A stretch of DNA of 5,188 nucleotides, taken from NCBI GenBank assembly GCA_900556765.1, contig USQH01000099.1:1-5188 (forward strand), written 5' to 3'. Below are positions 1 to 5,178 of the stretch, piece after piece (the first letter of the stretch is position 1; every line of letters begins with the position of its first letter). Origin of the DNA: an uncultured Oscillospiraceae bacterium (GTDB lineage: Bacteria > Bacillota > Clostridia > Oscillospirales > Acutalibacteraceae). Under the pieces are notes generated by a model. That model worked only from the letters and a program-made list of their open reading frames with translations. It did no database searches and was not told the DNA's origin. The position numbers were made by a program, and so were the translations under genes.

Positions 1-2
1 AG

Positions 3-533
3 ATGTTTTTGTGGATCACGGCGTATCATTTTATGTGCCTGATGGTCTCCATGTCGATCATTGCTCTGCTTAATAACAAGATCGGCGTGATACTGGCGCA
101 GATATTTTGCCTTGCGATAGTACTTATTCTGCCGTATCTGAAAGTGTACGAGCTCGGCTCAAATGACATAAACGCCGTAAATAACGGTAAATTAGTGCGC
201 AACAATCTGCGTGGACTGAAGATCGGACTGCTTGCCGCGTCACCGTATATTGTTTGCGCCGTGCTGATGTTGCTCTGCCGCGCCGGTGTTGTTACTGCAG
301 GCTACATTTCGGTGTGGCGCATTATTGACGCGACTTACCTGCCGTTTAATCAAATAATCATACCTTCGGCGCTTACCGCTCGTGAGCAAAGTGTCGCTGC
401 AGTGATTATTTCGGCGCTGACCGTATTGACCGAGCCTATCGTCTGCGCCGTCGCGTACAGAATGGGACTTGAACGTATTTCGTTTACGACTGAGACGGGA
501 TTGTACCGCTTGGCAAAAAGAAAGGTGAAGTAA
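3..533 (+). CDS. Uncharacterised polytopic membrane protein, possibly 5'-truncated by the window edge
   Basis: I cannot assign a function. The reading frame gives 176 residues with about five hydrophobic segments, near residues 4-24, 27-48, 73-95, 100-118 and 130-152. A short polar stretch (about 49-72, with YELGSND and the basic RNNLRGLKIG) lies between segments 2 and 3, and the C-terminus is basic (RLAKRKVK). The pattern of an xxGLKIGLLA stretch before a membrane segment, an aromatic-rich WRIIDATYLPFNQII segment, and a final YRMGLERISF motif resembles small hypothetical membrane proteins I recall from Clostridia; this is memory, not a search. The first ATG lies 2 nt from the window edge, so the true start may be upstream and no ribosome binding site can be judged. 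Its stop is 2 nt before nadE, which suggests co-transcription and translational coupling. No transporter signature, catalytic motif or lipobox is visible. Confidence 0.75.
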   Translation: MFLWITAYHFMCLMVSMSIIALLNNKIGVILAQIFCLAIVLILPYLKVYELGSNDINAVNNGKLVRNNLRGLKIGLLAASPYIVCAVLMLLCRAGVVTAGYISVWRIIDATYLPFNQIIIPSALTAREQSVAAVIISALTVLTEPIVCAVAYRMGLERISFTTETGLYRLAKRKVK

Positions 534-535
534 AA

Positions 536-1273
536 ATGTACAGCTTTGATGCAAAAAAGGCGGCCGACGCCTGCGTTAAATGGATTGTAGACTGGTTTGA
601 GAAAAACGGCAAGGGCTGCAATGCCGTTTTAGGCATTTCGGGCGGAAAGGACAGCTCGGTCGTAGCGGCGCTGTGCGTTCGTGCGCTCGGGAAAGAACGC
701 GTTATCGGCGTAATGATGCCGCAGGGTGTGCAGAGCGACATAAATTACTCACGCGAGCTTTGCGAATTTCTCGATATCAAAAATTATACCGTAAATATAA
801 AGGGTGCTGTCGATTCGATAAGCAGTGAAATCGCCGCTTCGACAGAGATCACTCAGCAGACCCGTTTCAATCTGCCTGCGCGTATTCGCATGGCGACCGT
901 ATACGCCGTTGCTCAGTCGTCAAACGGCAGGGTCGCGAACACCTGCAATCTGTCGGAGGACTGGGTCGGTTACGCCACTCGTTACGGCGACGGAGCGGGC
1001 GACTTTGCTCCGCTGAGCAATTTCACGGTCACTGAGGTTAAAGCTATCGGCAGATATCTCGGTCTGCCGGATAAATTCATTGAAAAGCCGCCGATTGACG
1101 GACTGTGCGGAAAGACCGACGAGGACAATCTCGGGTTTACCTATGCTACGCTTGACCGTTATATCCGCGAGGGCATCGAGCCGGATCCCGAAACAAAGAA
1201 ACGCATTGATACCATGCACGCGAATAACCTGTTTAAACTTAAATATATGGACGTGTTTGAATATATTTCATAG
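536..1273 (+). CDS. nadE: NH3-dependent NAD(+) synthetase
   Basis: It catalyses the last step of NAD synthesis in the cytoplasm: ATP-dependent amidation of deamido-NAD (nicotinic acid adenine dinucleotide) to NAD. At 245 residues it is the short form, without the N-terminal nitrilase-like glutaminase domain, so ammonia is the expected nitrogen donor. The N-type ATP pyrophosphatase loop SGGKDS is at residues 35-40. The family pattern continues with NLPARIRM (112-119), NLSEDWVGYATRYGD and GDFAPL (about 138-160), and the C-terminal KPPIDGLCGKTDEDNLGF block (184-201) that covers the active site. The ATG at 536 follows AAGGTG (522-527) with 8 nt spacing. It begins 2 nt after the upstream membrane-protein stop, so the two are probably one transcript whose promoter lies outside the window. 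The TAG stop sits inside a 13-bp inverted repeat. Substrate preference for ammonia is inferred from length only. Confidence 0.95.
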   Translation: MYSFDAKKAADACVKWIVDWFEKNGKGCNAVLGISGGKDSSVVAALCVRALGKERVIGVMMPQGVQSDINYSRELCEFLDIKNYTVNIKGAVDSISSEIAASTEITQQTRFNLPARIRMATVYAVAQSSNGRVANTCNLSEDWVGYATRYGDGAGDFAPLSNFTVTEVKAIGRYLGLPDKFIEKPPIDGLCGKTDEDNLGFTYATLDRYIREGIEPDPETKKRIDTMHANNLFKLKYMDVFEYIS

Positions 1274-1300
1274 TATTGCTACCGTTTTACTATGAAATAT
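1263..1300 (+). terminator. 13-bp perfect inverted repeat over the nadE stop codon; candidate transcript end
   Basis: ATATTTCATAGTA (1263-1275) pairs perfectly with TACTATGAAATAT (1288-1300), leaving a 12-nt loop. The TAG stop (1271-1273) lies in the left arm. The stem is AT-rich and no T-run follows on either strand, so it is not a classical intrinsic terminator. It may be a weak or Rho-assisted terminator, an mRNA 3'-end stabiliser, or a palindromic binding site. It fits the expected end of the nadE transcript, 27 nt before the met promoter -35 box. Confidence 0.4.
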
Positions 1301-1326
1301 GGTTGAAATTCACGATGCATTTGTTG

Positions 1327-1355
1327 TTGACAAACGGTAAAAGAGGTAGTATAAT
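1327..1355 (+). promoter_or_regulatory. Consensus sigma-A promoter of the met operon
   Basis: A perfect -35 box TTGACA (1327-1332) is separated by exactly 17 bp from a perfect -10 box TATAAT (1350-1355). Transcription should start about 7 nt downstream, near A1362, just upstream of the T-box leader. There is no extended -10 TG. A fully consensus core promoter fits control exerted after initiation, by premature termination in the leader. Confidence 0.9.
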
Positions 1356-1587
1356 GCACTCATAAAAGCAAAAAGGCAATGAAGAGAAGAGTAAATCATG
1401 ACTCCTTTCGTCACAGAGAGCTTCGTTAGGCTGAAAAGAAGCACGAAAGCAATGATTGAAAATGGTCTCGGAGCCGCGCACCGACCGTCGATACCGTTCG
1501 GCATAGGCTGCGATGGGAGCGCCCTTTACAGCGCCGGGGTATGATGGTACCCGCTGAGGTCCGTTTCGTGAGGAACGGATGAACGTT

Positions 1588-1621
1588 AAGGTGGTAACAC
1601 GAAGCTTTCGCTTTCGTCCTT
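1588..1621 (+). promoter_or_regulatory. T-box antiterminator helix
   Basis: AAGG (1588-1591) pairs with CCTT (1618-1621). ACGAAGC (1599-1605) pairs with GCTTTCGT (1610-1617) with one bulged T and a 4-nt loop. Between the two helices lies the 7-nt bulge TGGTAAC (1592-1598), whose TGGT complements a tRNA acceptor end ACCA, meaning discriminator base A as expected for tRNA-Met. The right arm overlaps the terminator's left arm (1609-1619), so the two folds exclude each other. Confidence 0.9.
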
Positions 1622-1657
1622 ATTGATGCAGTTGCATCGCGGACGGGGGCGTTTTTT
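1609..1657 (+). terminator. Conditional intrinsic terminator of the met T-box
   Basis: CGCTTTCGTCC (1609-1619) pairs over 11 bp with GGACGGGGGCG (1641-1651), including three adjacent G-U wobbles, and six T follow at once (1652-1657). An inner hairpin GATGC/GCATC (1625-1629/1634-1638) caps the stem. The left arm is shared with the antiterminator. With charged tRNA-Met this hairpin should form and stop transcription 39 nt before metN. Confidence 0.92.
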
Positions 1658-1696
1658 GTTATATGTATCAAAATAGTTTGAAGGAGAACTAAAGCT

Positions 1697-2701
1697 TTGA
1701 AAGAGATAATTAAGATTGAAAAGCTGAATAAGACTTTTCACACCGAGGACGGCGATTTCGTCGCCCTGCGCGATATCGACCTGTCGGTACGCGAGGGCGA
1801 GATATTCGGCATAATCGGATTAAGCGGCGCTGGAAAGAGCACGCTGGTGCGCTGTATGAACTTTTTGGAACGGCCGACCGAGGGCACGGTGACCGTTGCC
1901 GGCGAAGACCTTGCGCAGATGTCTAAACGGCAGCTTCTAAAAGCGCGTCAGTCGATTGGAATGATATTTCAGGGATTTAACCTGCTGTCACAGCGTAATG
2001 CACTGAAAAATGTGTGCTATCCGATGGAGATCGCCGGTTACAGCCACGCAAAAGCGGAAAAGAGGGCGCGCGAGCTGTTGGAAATAGTCGGTCTTTCCGA
2101 CAAAGCAAAATCCTATCCGTCGCAGCTCTCCGGCGGACAAAAGCAGCGCGTCGCTATTGCACGCGCACTTGCCACCGAGCCGAAAATACTGCTGTGTGAC
2201 GAGGCGACCAGCGCTCTCGACCCGACTACTACCCGTTCGATACTTGACCTGTTACAGCGAATAAACCGCGAAATGGGCGTGACCATAGTCATCATTACCC
2301 ACGAAATGAAAGTCATTGAGCAGATATGCCACCGCGTTGCCGTCATTGACCAGAGCCGCATCGTTGAAATGGGCGACGTGCACGATGTGTTTGTCCGTCC
2401 GCAGTCGGCTATCGCAAAGGAATTGGTACTGCCGAAGGGCGAAGCGGTACACGACGATTTCGGAAAGAGACGGATTCGCATAGTTTTCGACGGAATGTCG
2501 TCGTTTGAACCTGTTATAGCCGATATGGTGCTTTCCTGTCGGGCAATGATAAACATAATGTACGCCAATACGAAGGACATCGACGGCAAGGTTATCGGTC
2601 AGATGGTCGTTCAGCTTCCTGAGGACGAAGGCGCGTGCGAACGCATTGTCGCATATCTTACCGATCACAATATCAATTTCAGCGAGGAGGATGCAAAATG
2701 A
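1697..2701 (+). CDS. metN: Methionine ABC transporter ATP-binding protein with C-terminal NIL domain
   Basis: This is the cytoplasmic ATPase of the MetNIQ importer; it works as a dimer on the MetI permease. In its 334 residues: Walker A GLSGAGKST at 41-49, Q-loop Q92, ABC signature LSGGQ at 144-148, Walker B ILLCDE at 164-169, D-loop SALD at 172-175, and switch histidine H202. The CDEATSALDPTTT run is typical of MetN. Residues about 258-330 fit the NIL (ACT-like) domain that, in characterised MetN proteins, binds methionine and inhibits transport. I chose the TTG start at 1697: AAGGAG (1681-1686) lies 10 nt upstream, and the protein then begins MKEIIKIEKLNKTF as the family does. The first in-frame ATG (M54) would delete Walker A. 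The gene follows the T-box terminator and overlaps metI by 4 nt (ATGA). All catalytic motifs are intact. Confidence 0.95.
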   Translation: MKEIIKIEKLNKTFHTEDGDFVALRDIDLSVREGEIFGIIGLSGAGKSTLVRCMNFLERPTEGTVTVAGEDLAQMSKRQLLKARQSIGMIFQGFNLLSQRNALKNVCYPMEIAGYSHAKAEKRARELLEIVGLSDKAKSYPSQLSGGQKQRVAIARALATEPKILLCDEATSALDPTTTRSILDLLQRINREMGVTIVIITHEMKVIEQICHRVAVIDQSRIVEMGDVHDVFVRPQSAIAKELVLPKGEAVHDDFGKRRIRIVFDGMSSFEPVIADMVLSCRAMINIMYANTKDIDGKVIGQMVVQLPEDEGACERIVAYLTDHNINFSEEDAK

Positions 2702-3384
2702 CAGAGCTTTTTGAGTCTGTTTTCGGCGGCGGAATGGGCGCTCAGTACGCCGAAGCCGCATGGGTAACCGTTTACGTTACTCTGCTCGGAACGATTATAT
2801 CATACATCATCGGCATACCTATCGGTGTTTTGCTGTATATAACCGACAAGGGCGGCATCGCTCCGAACCCCGTGCTGAATAAAGTCATCGGCGTGATCGT
2901 TAATATACTGCGATCGGTACCTTTCGTCATACTGCTGGTCATGACTCAGCCGATTGCAAAGCTGATCGTCGGATCAAAGATAGGCAACGCCGCCTTTATC
3001 GTTTATCTGACCATAGCCGCGGCGCCGTTCGTCTCGCGAATGATCGAGTCGTCGCTGAAGGAAGTTGACAGCGGCATAATCGAGGCGGCGCAGTCGATGG
3101 GCAGCAGCAATTTTCAGATTATATGCAAGGTGCTTGTGCCAGAGGCAAAGCCGTCCCTGCTGGTCGGCGGCGCGATAGCCGTCACCACCATTCTCGGATA
3201 TACTCCGATGACCTACCTCATCAGCGGCGGCGGACTGGGCAGTATGTCGATACTGTACGGACTTTACCGCTTCAACGATACGATAATGTACGTCTCATCC
3301 ATTTTGCTCGTGATTATCGTGCAGATAATTCAGGAATTCGGTATGCGCTTTGCAAAGTCAACCGATAAAAGAATCAGAAAATAA
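2698..3384 (+). CDS. metI: Methionine ABC transporter permease
   Basis: This is the inner-membrane channel subunit of MetNIQ. It has 228 residues, close to the usual 215-230, with about five hydrophobic segments (near 22-47, 66-90, 97-115, 155-175 and 195-213). The cytoplasmic coupling loop that docks on MetN is clear: EAAQSMG (129-135) continuing through KVLVPEAKPSLL (144-155), the EAA motif of binding-protein-dependent permeases. LRSVPFVILL (71-80) and AAAPFVSRMIE (107-117) are also MetI-like. The start is the ATG at 2698, preceded by GGAGG (2686-2690) at 7 nt and overlapping the metN stop as ATGA, which implies translational coupling. An in-frame ATG at 2635 would add 21 residues buried in metN with no family resemblance. 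Residues 168-175 (GYTPMTYL) differ from the GYSAMGGA I recall at this place in E. coli MetI; the following GGGLG is kept. Confidence 0.94.
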   Translation: MTELFESVFGGGMGAQYAEAAWVTVYVTLLGTIISYIIGIPIGVLLYITDKGGIAPNPVLNKVIGVIVNILRSVPFVILLVMTQPIAKLIVGSKIGNAAFIVYLTIAAAPFVSRMIESSLKEVDSGIIEAAQSMGSSNFQIICKVLVPEAKPSLLVGGAIAVTTILGYTPMTYLISGGGLGSMSILYGLYRFNDTIMYVSSILLVIIVQIIQEFGMRFAKSTDKRIRK

Positions 3385-3405
3385 TTTGTGTTTTATAATA
3401 CAAAT
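3384..3405 (+). other. Stem-loop in the metI-metQ intergenic gap
   Basis: ATTTGTGTT (3384-3392) pairs with AATACAAAT (3397-3405) over 9 bp with one G-U and a TTAT loop. Four T follow a base later (3407-3410). It starts at the last base of the metI stop codon. The stem is AT-rich and weak, so complete termination is unlikely. A partial attenuator, processing site or 5' stabiliser for metQ mRNA is possible. Binding proteins are often made in excess over the membrane subunits. Confidence 0.45.
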
Positions 3406-3438
3406 ATTTTAATAACCAACAAAAAAGGAGAATGAATT

Positions 3439-4281
3439 ATGAAAAAAATTATTGCAGCATTGCTTTCACTGACACTGGTGTTCGCTCTCGTCGGATGCGG
3501 CGGTTCGAATGACAACGCAGACAACAGCAGCAAGACCGAGAAAAAGACTATCACAGTAGGCGCCAGCTCCACGCCGCACGCCGAGATACTTGAGCAGGTA
3601 AAGGATGACCTTGCCGCCGAGGGTTATACTCTTAACATTCGCGTGTTTGACGATTACATCCTGCCCAACACCGCCACCGAAGACGGTGAAATCGACGCAA
3701 ACTACTTCCAGCACACGCCTTATCTAAACGACTTTAATCAAAACAACGGTACTCACCTTGTTTCGGTCGTTGCCGTGCATTACGAGCCGTTCGGCATCTA
3801 CGCCGGCAAGGTGAAATCCATCGCCGCCCTGACAGACGGCAGCAACGACGGCGCCAAGATCGCCGTTCCGAATGACGATACCAACGAGGCTCGCGCTCTC
3901 CAGCTGCTTGCCGCGCAGGGACTTATCAAGCTGAAGGACGGCGTTGGCCTGAGCGCTACCAAGCTCGACATCGTTGAAAATCCGCACAAGTTTGATATCG
4001 TTGAAATGCAGGCGGCTCTGCTGCCCGGCGTTCTGGACGATGTCGCCGTAGCGGTAATCAACGGCAACTATGCCATTTCCGGCGGATTAAAGGCAAGCGA
4101 TGCAATCGCTATCGAGGACTCAAAGTCAGAGGCAGCTAAAACTTACGCAAACATACTCGTCGTTAAGGACGGAAATCAGAACAGCGAGGCTATTCAGGCT
4201 CTTGCAAAGGCTCTTACCTCCGAAAAGGTAAAGAAATTCATTGAAAAAACCTATGACAACGCCGTTGTCGCAATGTTCTAA
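3439..4281 (+). CDS. metQ: Methionine-binding lipoprotein of the ABC importer
   Basis: This is the extracytoplasmic substrate-binding protein (NlpA/MetQ family) that delivers methionine to MetI. In its 280 residues the N-terminus is a lipoprotein signal: KK at 2-3, a hydrophobic core, and the lipobox LVGC with the lipidated cysteine at C20. A Ser/Asn/Asp-rich linker runs to about residue 36. Family motifs follow in order: VGASSTPHAEIL, DDYILPNTA with DGEIDANYFQHTPYL, VHYEPFGIYAGK, IAVPNDDTNEARALQLLAAQGLI, and ENPHKFDIVEMQAALLP with the ligand-contacting INGNYA. The ATG at 3439 follows AAGGAG (3425-3430) at 8 nt. The gene lies 54 nt after metI and is followed by a strong terminator, so it is the last gene of the operon. 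Methionine is the expected ligand from operon and T-box context; other members bind related compounds, so specificity is inferred. Confidence 0.95.
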   Translation: MKKIIAALLSLTLVFALVGCGGSNDNADNSSKTEKKTITVGASSTPHAEILEQVKDDLAAEGYTLNIRVFDDYILPNTATEDGEIDANYFQHTPYLNDFNQNNGTHLVSVVAVHYEPFGIYAGKVKSIAALTDGSNDGAKIAVPNDDTNEARALQLLAAQGLIKLKDGVGLSATKLDIVENPHKFDIVEMQAALLPGVLDDVAVAVINGNYAISGGLKASDAIAIEDSKSEAAKTYANILVVKDGNQNSEAIQALAKALTSEKVKKFIEKTYDNAVVAMF

Positions 4282-4310
4282 TGCTTTTAAAAAGCAAAAC
4301 AAATAATAAA

Positions 4311-4344
4311 AAACGCGCTTCGAGTAAAATCGAAGCGCGTTTTT
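4311..4344. terminator. Bidirectional intrinsic terminator between metQ and the convergent acetyltransferase gene
   Basis: AAACGCGCTTCGA (4311-4323) pairs perfectly with TCGAAGCGCGTTT (4330-4342) around a 6-nt loop. The GC-rich core is flanked by a T-run on the right (4340-4344) and an A-run on the left (4308-4313), so it can end transcription on both strands. A smaller hairpin, TGCTTT/AAAGCA (4282-4287/4291-4296), lies just after the metQ stop. Confidence 0.95.
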
Positions 4345-4377
4345 GCGTTTGTTCGGTTGTTTGCGAAATGGATAAGT

Positions 4378-4408
4378 CAATCAAATGTAAGAAACATACT
4401 ATTGATTG
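4378..4408. repeat. Imperfect inverted repeat in the convergent intergenic gap
   Basis: CAATCAA (4378-4384) pairs with TTGATTG (4402-4408), with an inner ATGT/ACAT pairing (4385-4388/4394-4397) and a 4-nt bulge. There is no T-run on either strand. The rest of 4345-4462 holds no gene or other element I can support. Function unknown; it may be a degenerate structure. Confidence 0.3.
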
Positions 4409-4462
4409 TTAACTTCGTCGCTGTCAGGCAGTATGATTTTACGCGTTGCAGACGATTGTCGG

Positions 4463-5080
4463 TCAGTCGTTAAAATCGCTCGGCTTTATGCGGCGATCTT
4501 TGAAATAAAACTCACGGTCGTGCTCGTTGACTTCTCGCAGTACTCTGCACGGATTGCCGACCGCCACCGTATTGGACGGTATATTCTTTGTAACTATGCT
4601 GCCCGCGCCGATGACTACATTGTCGCCGATTGTGATGCCGGGCACAATGACCGCTCCGGCGCCGATCCAGCAGTTTTTGCCGATATGAACGGGCGCATTG
4701 TACTGGTATCCCTTTTGCCGCAGTTCGGGCAGTATCGGATGTCCTGCTGTCGCTACCGTCACATTCGGCCCGAACATGGTGTAGTCGCCGACATAGATGT
4801 GAGTGTCGTCCACCAGCGTCAGGTTGAAGTTAGCGTAGATATTTTTGCCGAAATGAACGTGTTTTCCACCGAAATTCGCGTGGAACGGCGGCTCGATGTA
4901 GCATCCCTCGCCGATCTCGGCGAACATTTCCTTCAGCATGGCGTTGCGCTTGTCCGTTTCGGTCGGACGTGTCATGTTGAAATCATACAGCCGATCAAGG
5001 CATTTTAACTGCTCCGACGCGATACTTTCATCGTTCGGATAGTATAAATCTCCGTTGTGCATTTTTTCTTTGACATTCAT
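4463..5080 (-). CDS. Maltose/galactoside O-acetyltransferase-type hexapeptide-repeat acetyltransferase
   Basis: A cytoplasmic acetyl-CoA-dependent O-acetyltransferase of the LacA/Maa/NodL group, expected to acetylate a sugar hydroxyl; the real acceptor is unknown. It has 205 residues, normal for the group (about 185-205). Residues about 4-58 fit the N-terminal maltose-acetyltransferase helical domain (MHNGDLYYPND, then RPTETDKRNAMLKEMF). From about 59 to 185 runs a left-handed beta-helix of hexapeptide repeats, seen as VHIGKN, CWIGAG, AVIVPG, ITIGDN and VVIGAG. The loop ATAGHP places the catalytic histidine at H114, and NFNLTLVDD (84-92) is the conserved substrate-side stretch; GNPCRV (175-180) closes the domain. 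The start is the ATG at 5080-5078 with a full AAGGAGG (5095-5089) at 8 nt. It is transcribed alone in this window, convergent to metNIQ, and probably ends at the shared terminator. Gene names maa or lacA would over-commit on substrate. Confidence 0.92.
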   Translation of the reverse strand: MNVKEKMHNGDLYYPNDESIASEQLKCLDRLYDFNMTRPTETDKRNAMLKEMFAEIGEGCYIEPPFHANFGGKHVHFGKNIYANFNLTLVDDTHIYVGDYTMFGPNVTVATAGHPILPELRQKGYQYNAPVHIGKNCWIGAGAVIVPGITIGDNVVIGAGSIVTKNIPSNTVAVGNPCRVLREVNEHDREFYFKDRRIKPSDFND

Positions 5081-5099
5081 ATTAGCTGCCTCCTTAACG

Positions 5100-5116
5100 C
5101 GGTCGGAATACGACCG
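5100..5116. repeat. 17-bp palindrome in the acetyltransferase leader
   Basis: CGGTCG (5100-5105) and CGACCG (5111-5116) form a perfect 6-bp inverted repeat around GAATA. On the minus strand it ends 4 nt before the AAGGAGG of the acetyltransferase gene, so it could be a repressor operator or an RNA hairpin next to the ribosome binding site. On the plus strand it is followed by A and five T (5118-5122), like a short intrinsic terminator pointing out of the window. Confidence 0.5.
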
Positions 5117-5120
5117 ATTT

Positions 5121-5146
5121 TTGCAAATTATTATTGCAAATTATTA
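5121..5146. repeat. Exact 13-bp tandem duplication upstream of the acetyltransferase gene
   Basis: TTGCAAATTATTA occurs twice back to back (5121-5133 and 5134-5146) with no mismatch. Each copy contains the self-complementary TTGCAA. The second copy overlaps the candidate minus-strand -10 box. It could be a pair of regulator sites about one helical turn apart or a recent slippage duplication. Confidence 0.7.
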
Positions 5147-5148
5147 TA
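5143..5148 (-). promoter_or_regulatory. Candidate -10 box for the acetyltransferase gene
   Basis: On the minus strand 5148-5143 reads TATAAT. No good -35 hexamer lies 16-18 bp upstream: at 17 bp the sequence is ACAAAT. TTTACA at 5185-5180 is too far from this box, and only 14 bp from another weak box TATAGT (5165-5160). If used, this promoter would probably depend on an activator. Confidence 0.3.
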
Positions 5149-5152
5149 TAAA

Positions 5153-5178
5153 TGCCGCCACTATAATTTGTGACGGCA
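5153..5178. repeat. Imperfect inverted repeat near the right edge
   Basis: TGCCG (5153-5157) with CAC (5159-5161) faces GTG (5170-5172) with CGGCA (5174-5178). This gives 8 pairs interrupted by one C-A mismatch, around an AT-rich 8-nt centre. It may be an operator for the minus-strand gene or the weak end of a gene beyond the window. The right edge cuts off its context. Confidence 0.4.

Larger units (their letters stand above)
1362..1658 (+). promoter_or_regulatory. T-box leader, methionine specific (AUG specifier), controlling metNIQ
   Basis: The leader senses the charging state of tRNA-Met in cis. Stem I: the base GAGA (1384-1387) pairs with TCTC (1466-1469). The AGTA box (1390-1393) faces GAAA (1458-1461) in a K-turn-like arrangement. 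CTTTCGT (1405-1411) pairs with ACGAAAG (1443-1449). The AGAGAG motif is at 1415-1420, and a distal hairpin GCTTC/GAAGC (1420-1424/1438-1442) carries a GCTG loop motif (1430-1433). The 3' side of the specifier loop holds ATG at 1452-1454 followed by A, which matches the CAU anticodon. Downstream, TCCGTTTC/GGAACGGA (1560-1567/1572-1579, one G-T pair) looks like Stem III. The T-box proper, AAGGTGGTAACACG, runs 1588-1601. Uncharged tRNA-Met would pair anticodon to specifier and its ACCA end to UGGU (1592-1595), letting metNIQ be transcribed when methionine is scarce. Stem II and its pseudoknot (about 1470-1535) were not resolved by eye. The 5' end is inferred from the promoter. Confidence 0.93.

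Noticed and set aside
1462..1464. Second ATG as the T-box specifier codon
   Set aside because: It lies 3' of the GAAA K-turn strand, beside the base of Stem I, whereas 1452-1454 is correctly placed in the specifier loop. Both would read methionine.
1290..1671. Minus-strand small open frames in the met leader
   Set aside because: They cover the T-box RNA, whose conserved structure explains the sequence; no protein signature is seen.
2635..2697. In-frame upstream ATG extending MetI by 21 residues
   Set aside because: The extension lies inside metN, has no MetI-like sequence, and the ATG at 2698 has a strong ribosome binding site and a classic ATGA overlap.
2113..2761. Long minus-strand open frames across metN
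   Set aside because: They are antisense to a clearly recognised ABC ATPase, with no recognisable domain.
3394..3399. TATAAT as a separate metQ promoter
   Set aside because: The sequence 17 bp upstream (GAATCA) does not resemble a -35 box and there is no extended -10; the region is simply AT-rich and part of a stem-loop.
4406..5008. 200-codon open frame on the plus strand
   Set aside because: It is opposite the acetyltransferase gene, shows no family motif, and the minus-strand protein has clear hexapeptide repeats and a good ribosome binding site.
5121..5146. Tandem repeat as the edge of a CRISPR array
   Set aside because: The 13-bp units are adjacent without spacers and there are only two copies.
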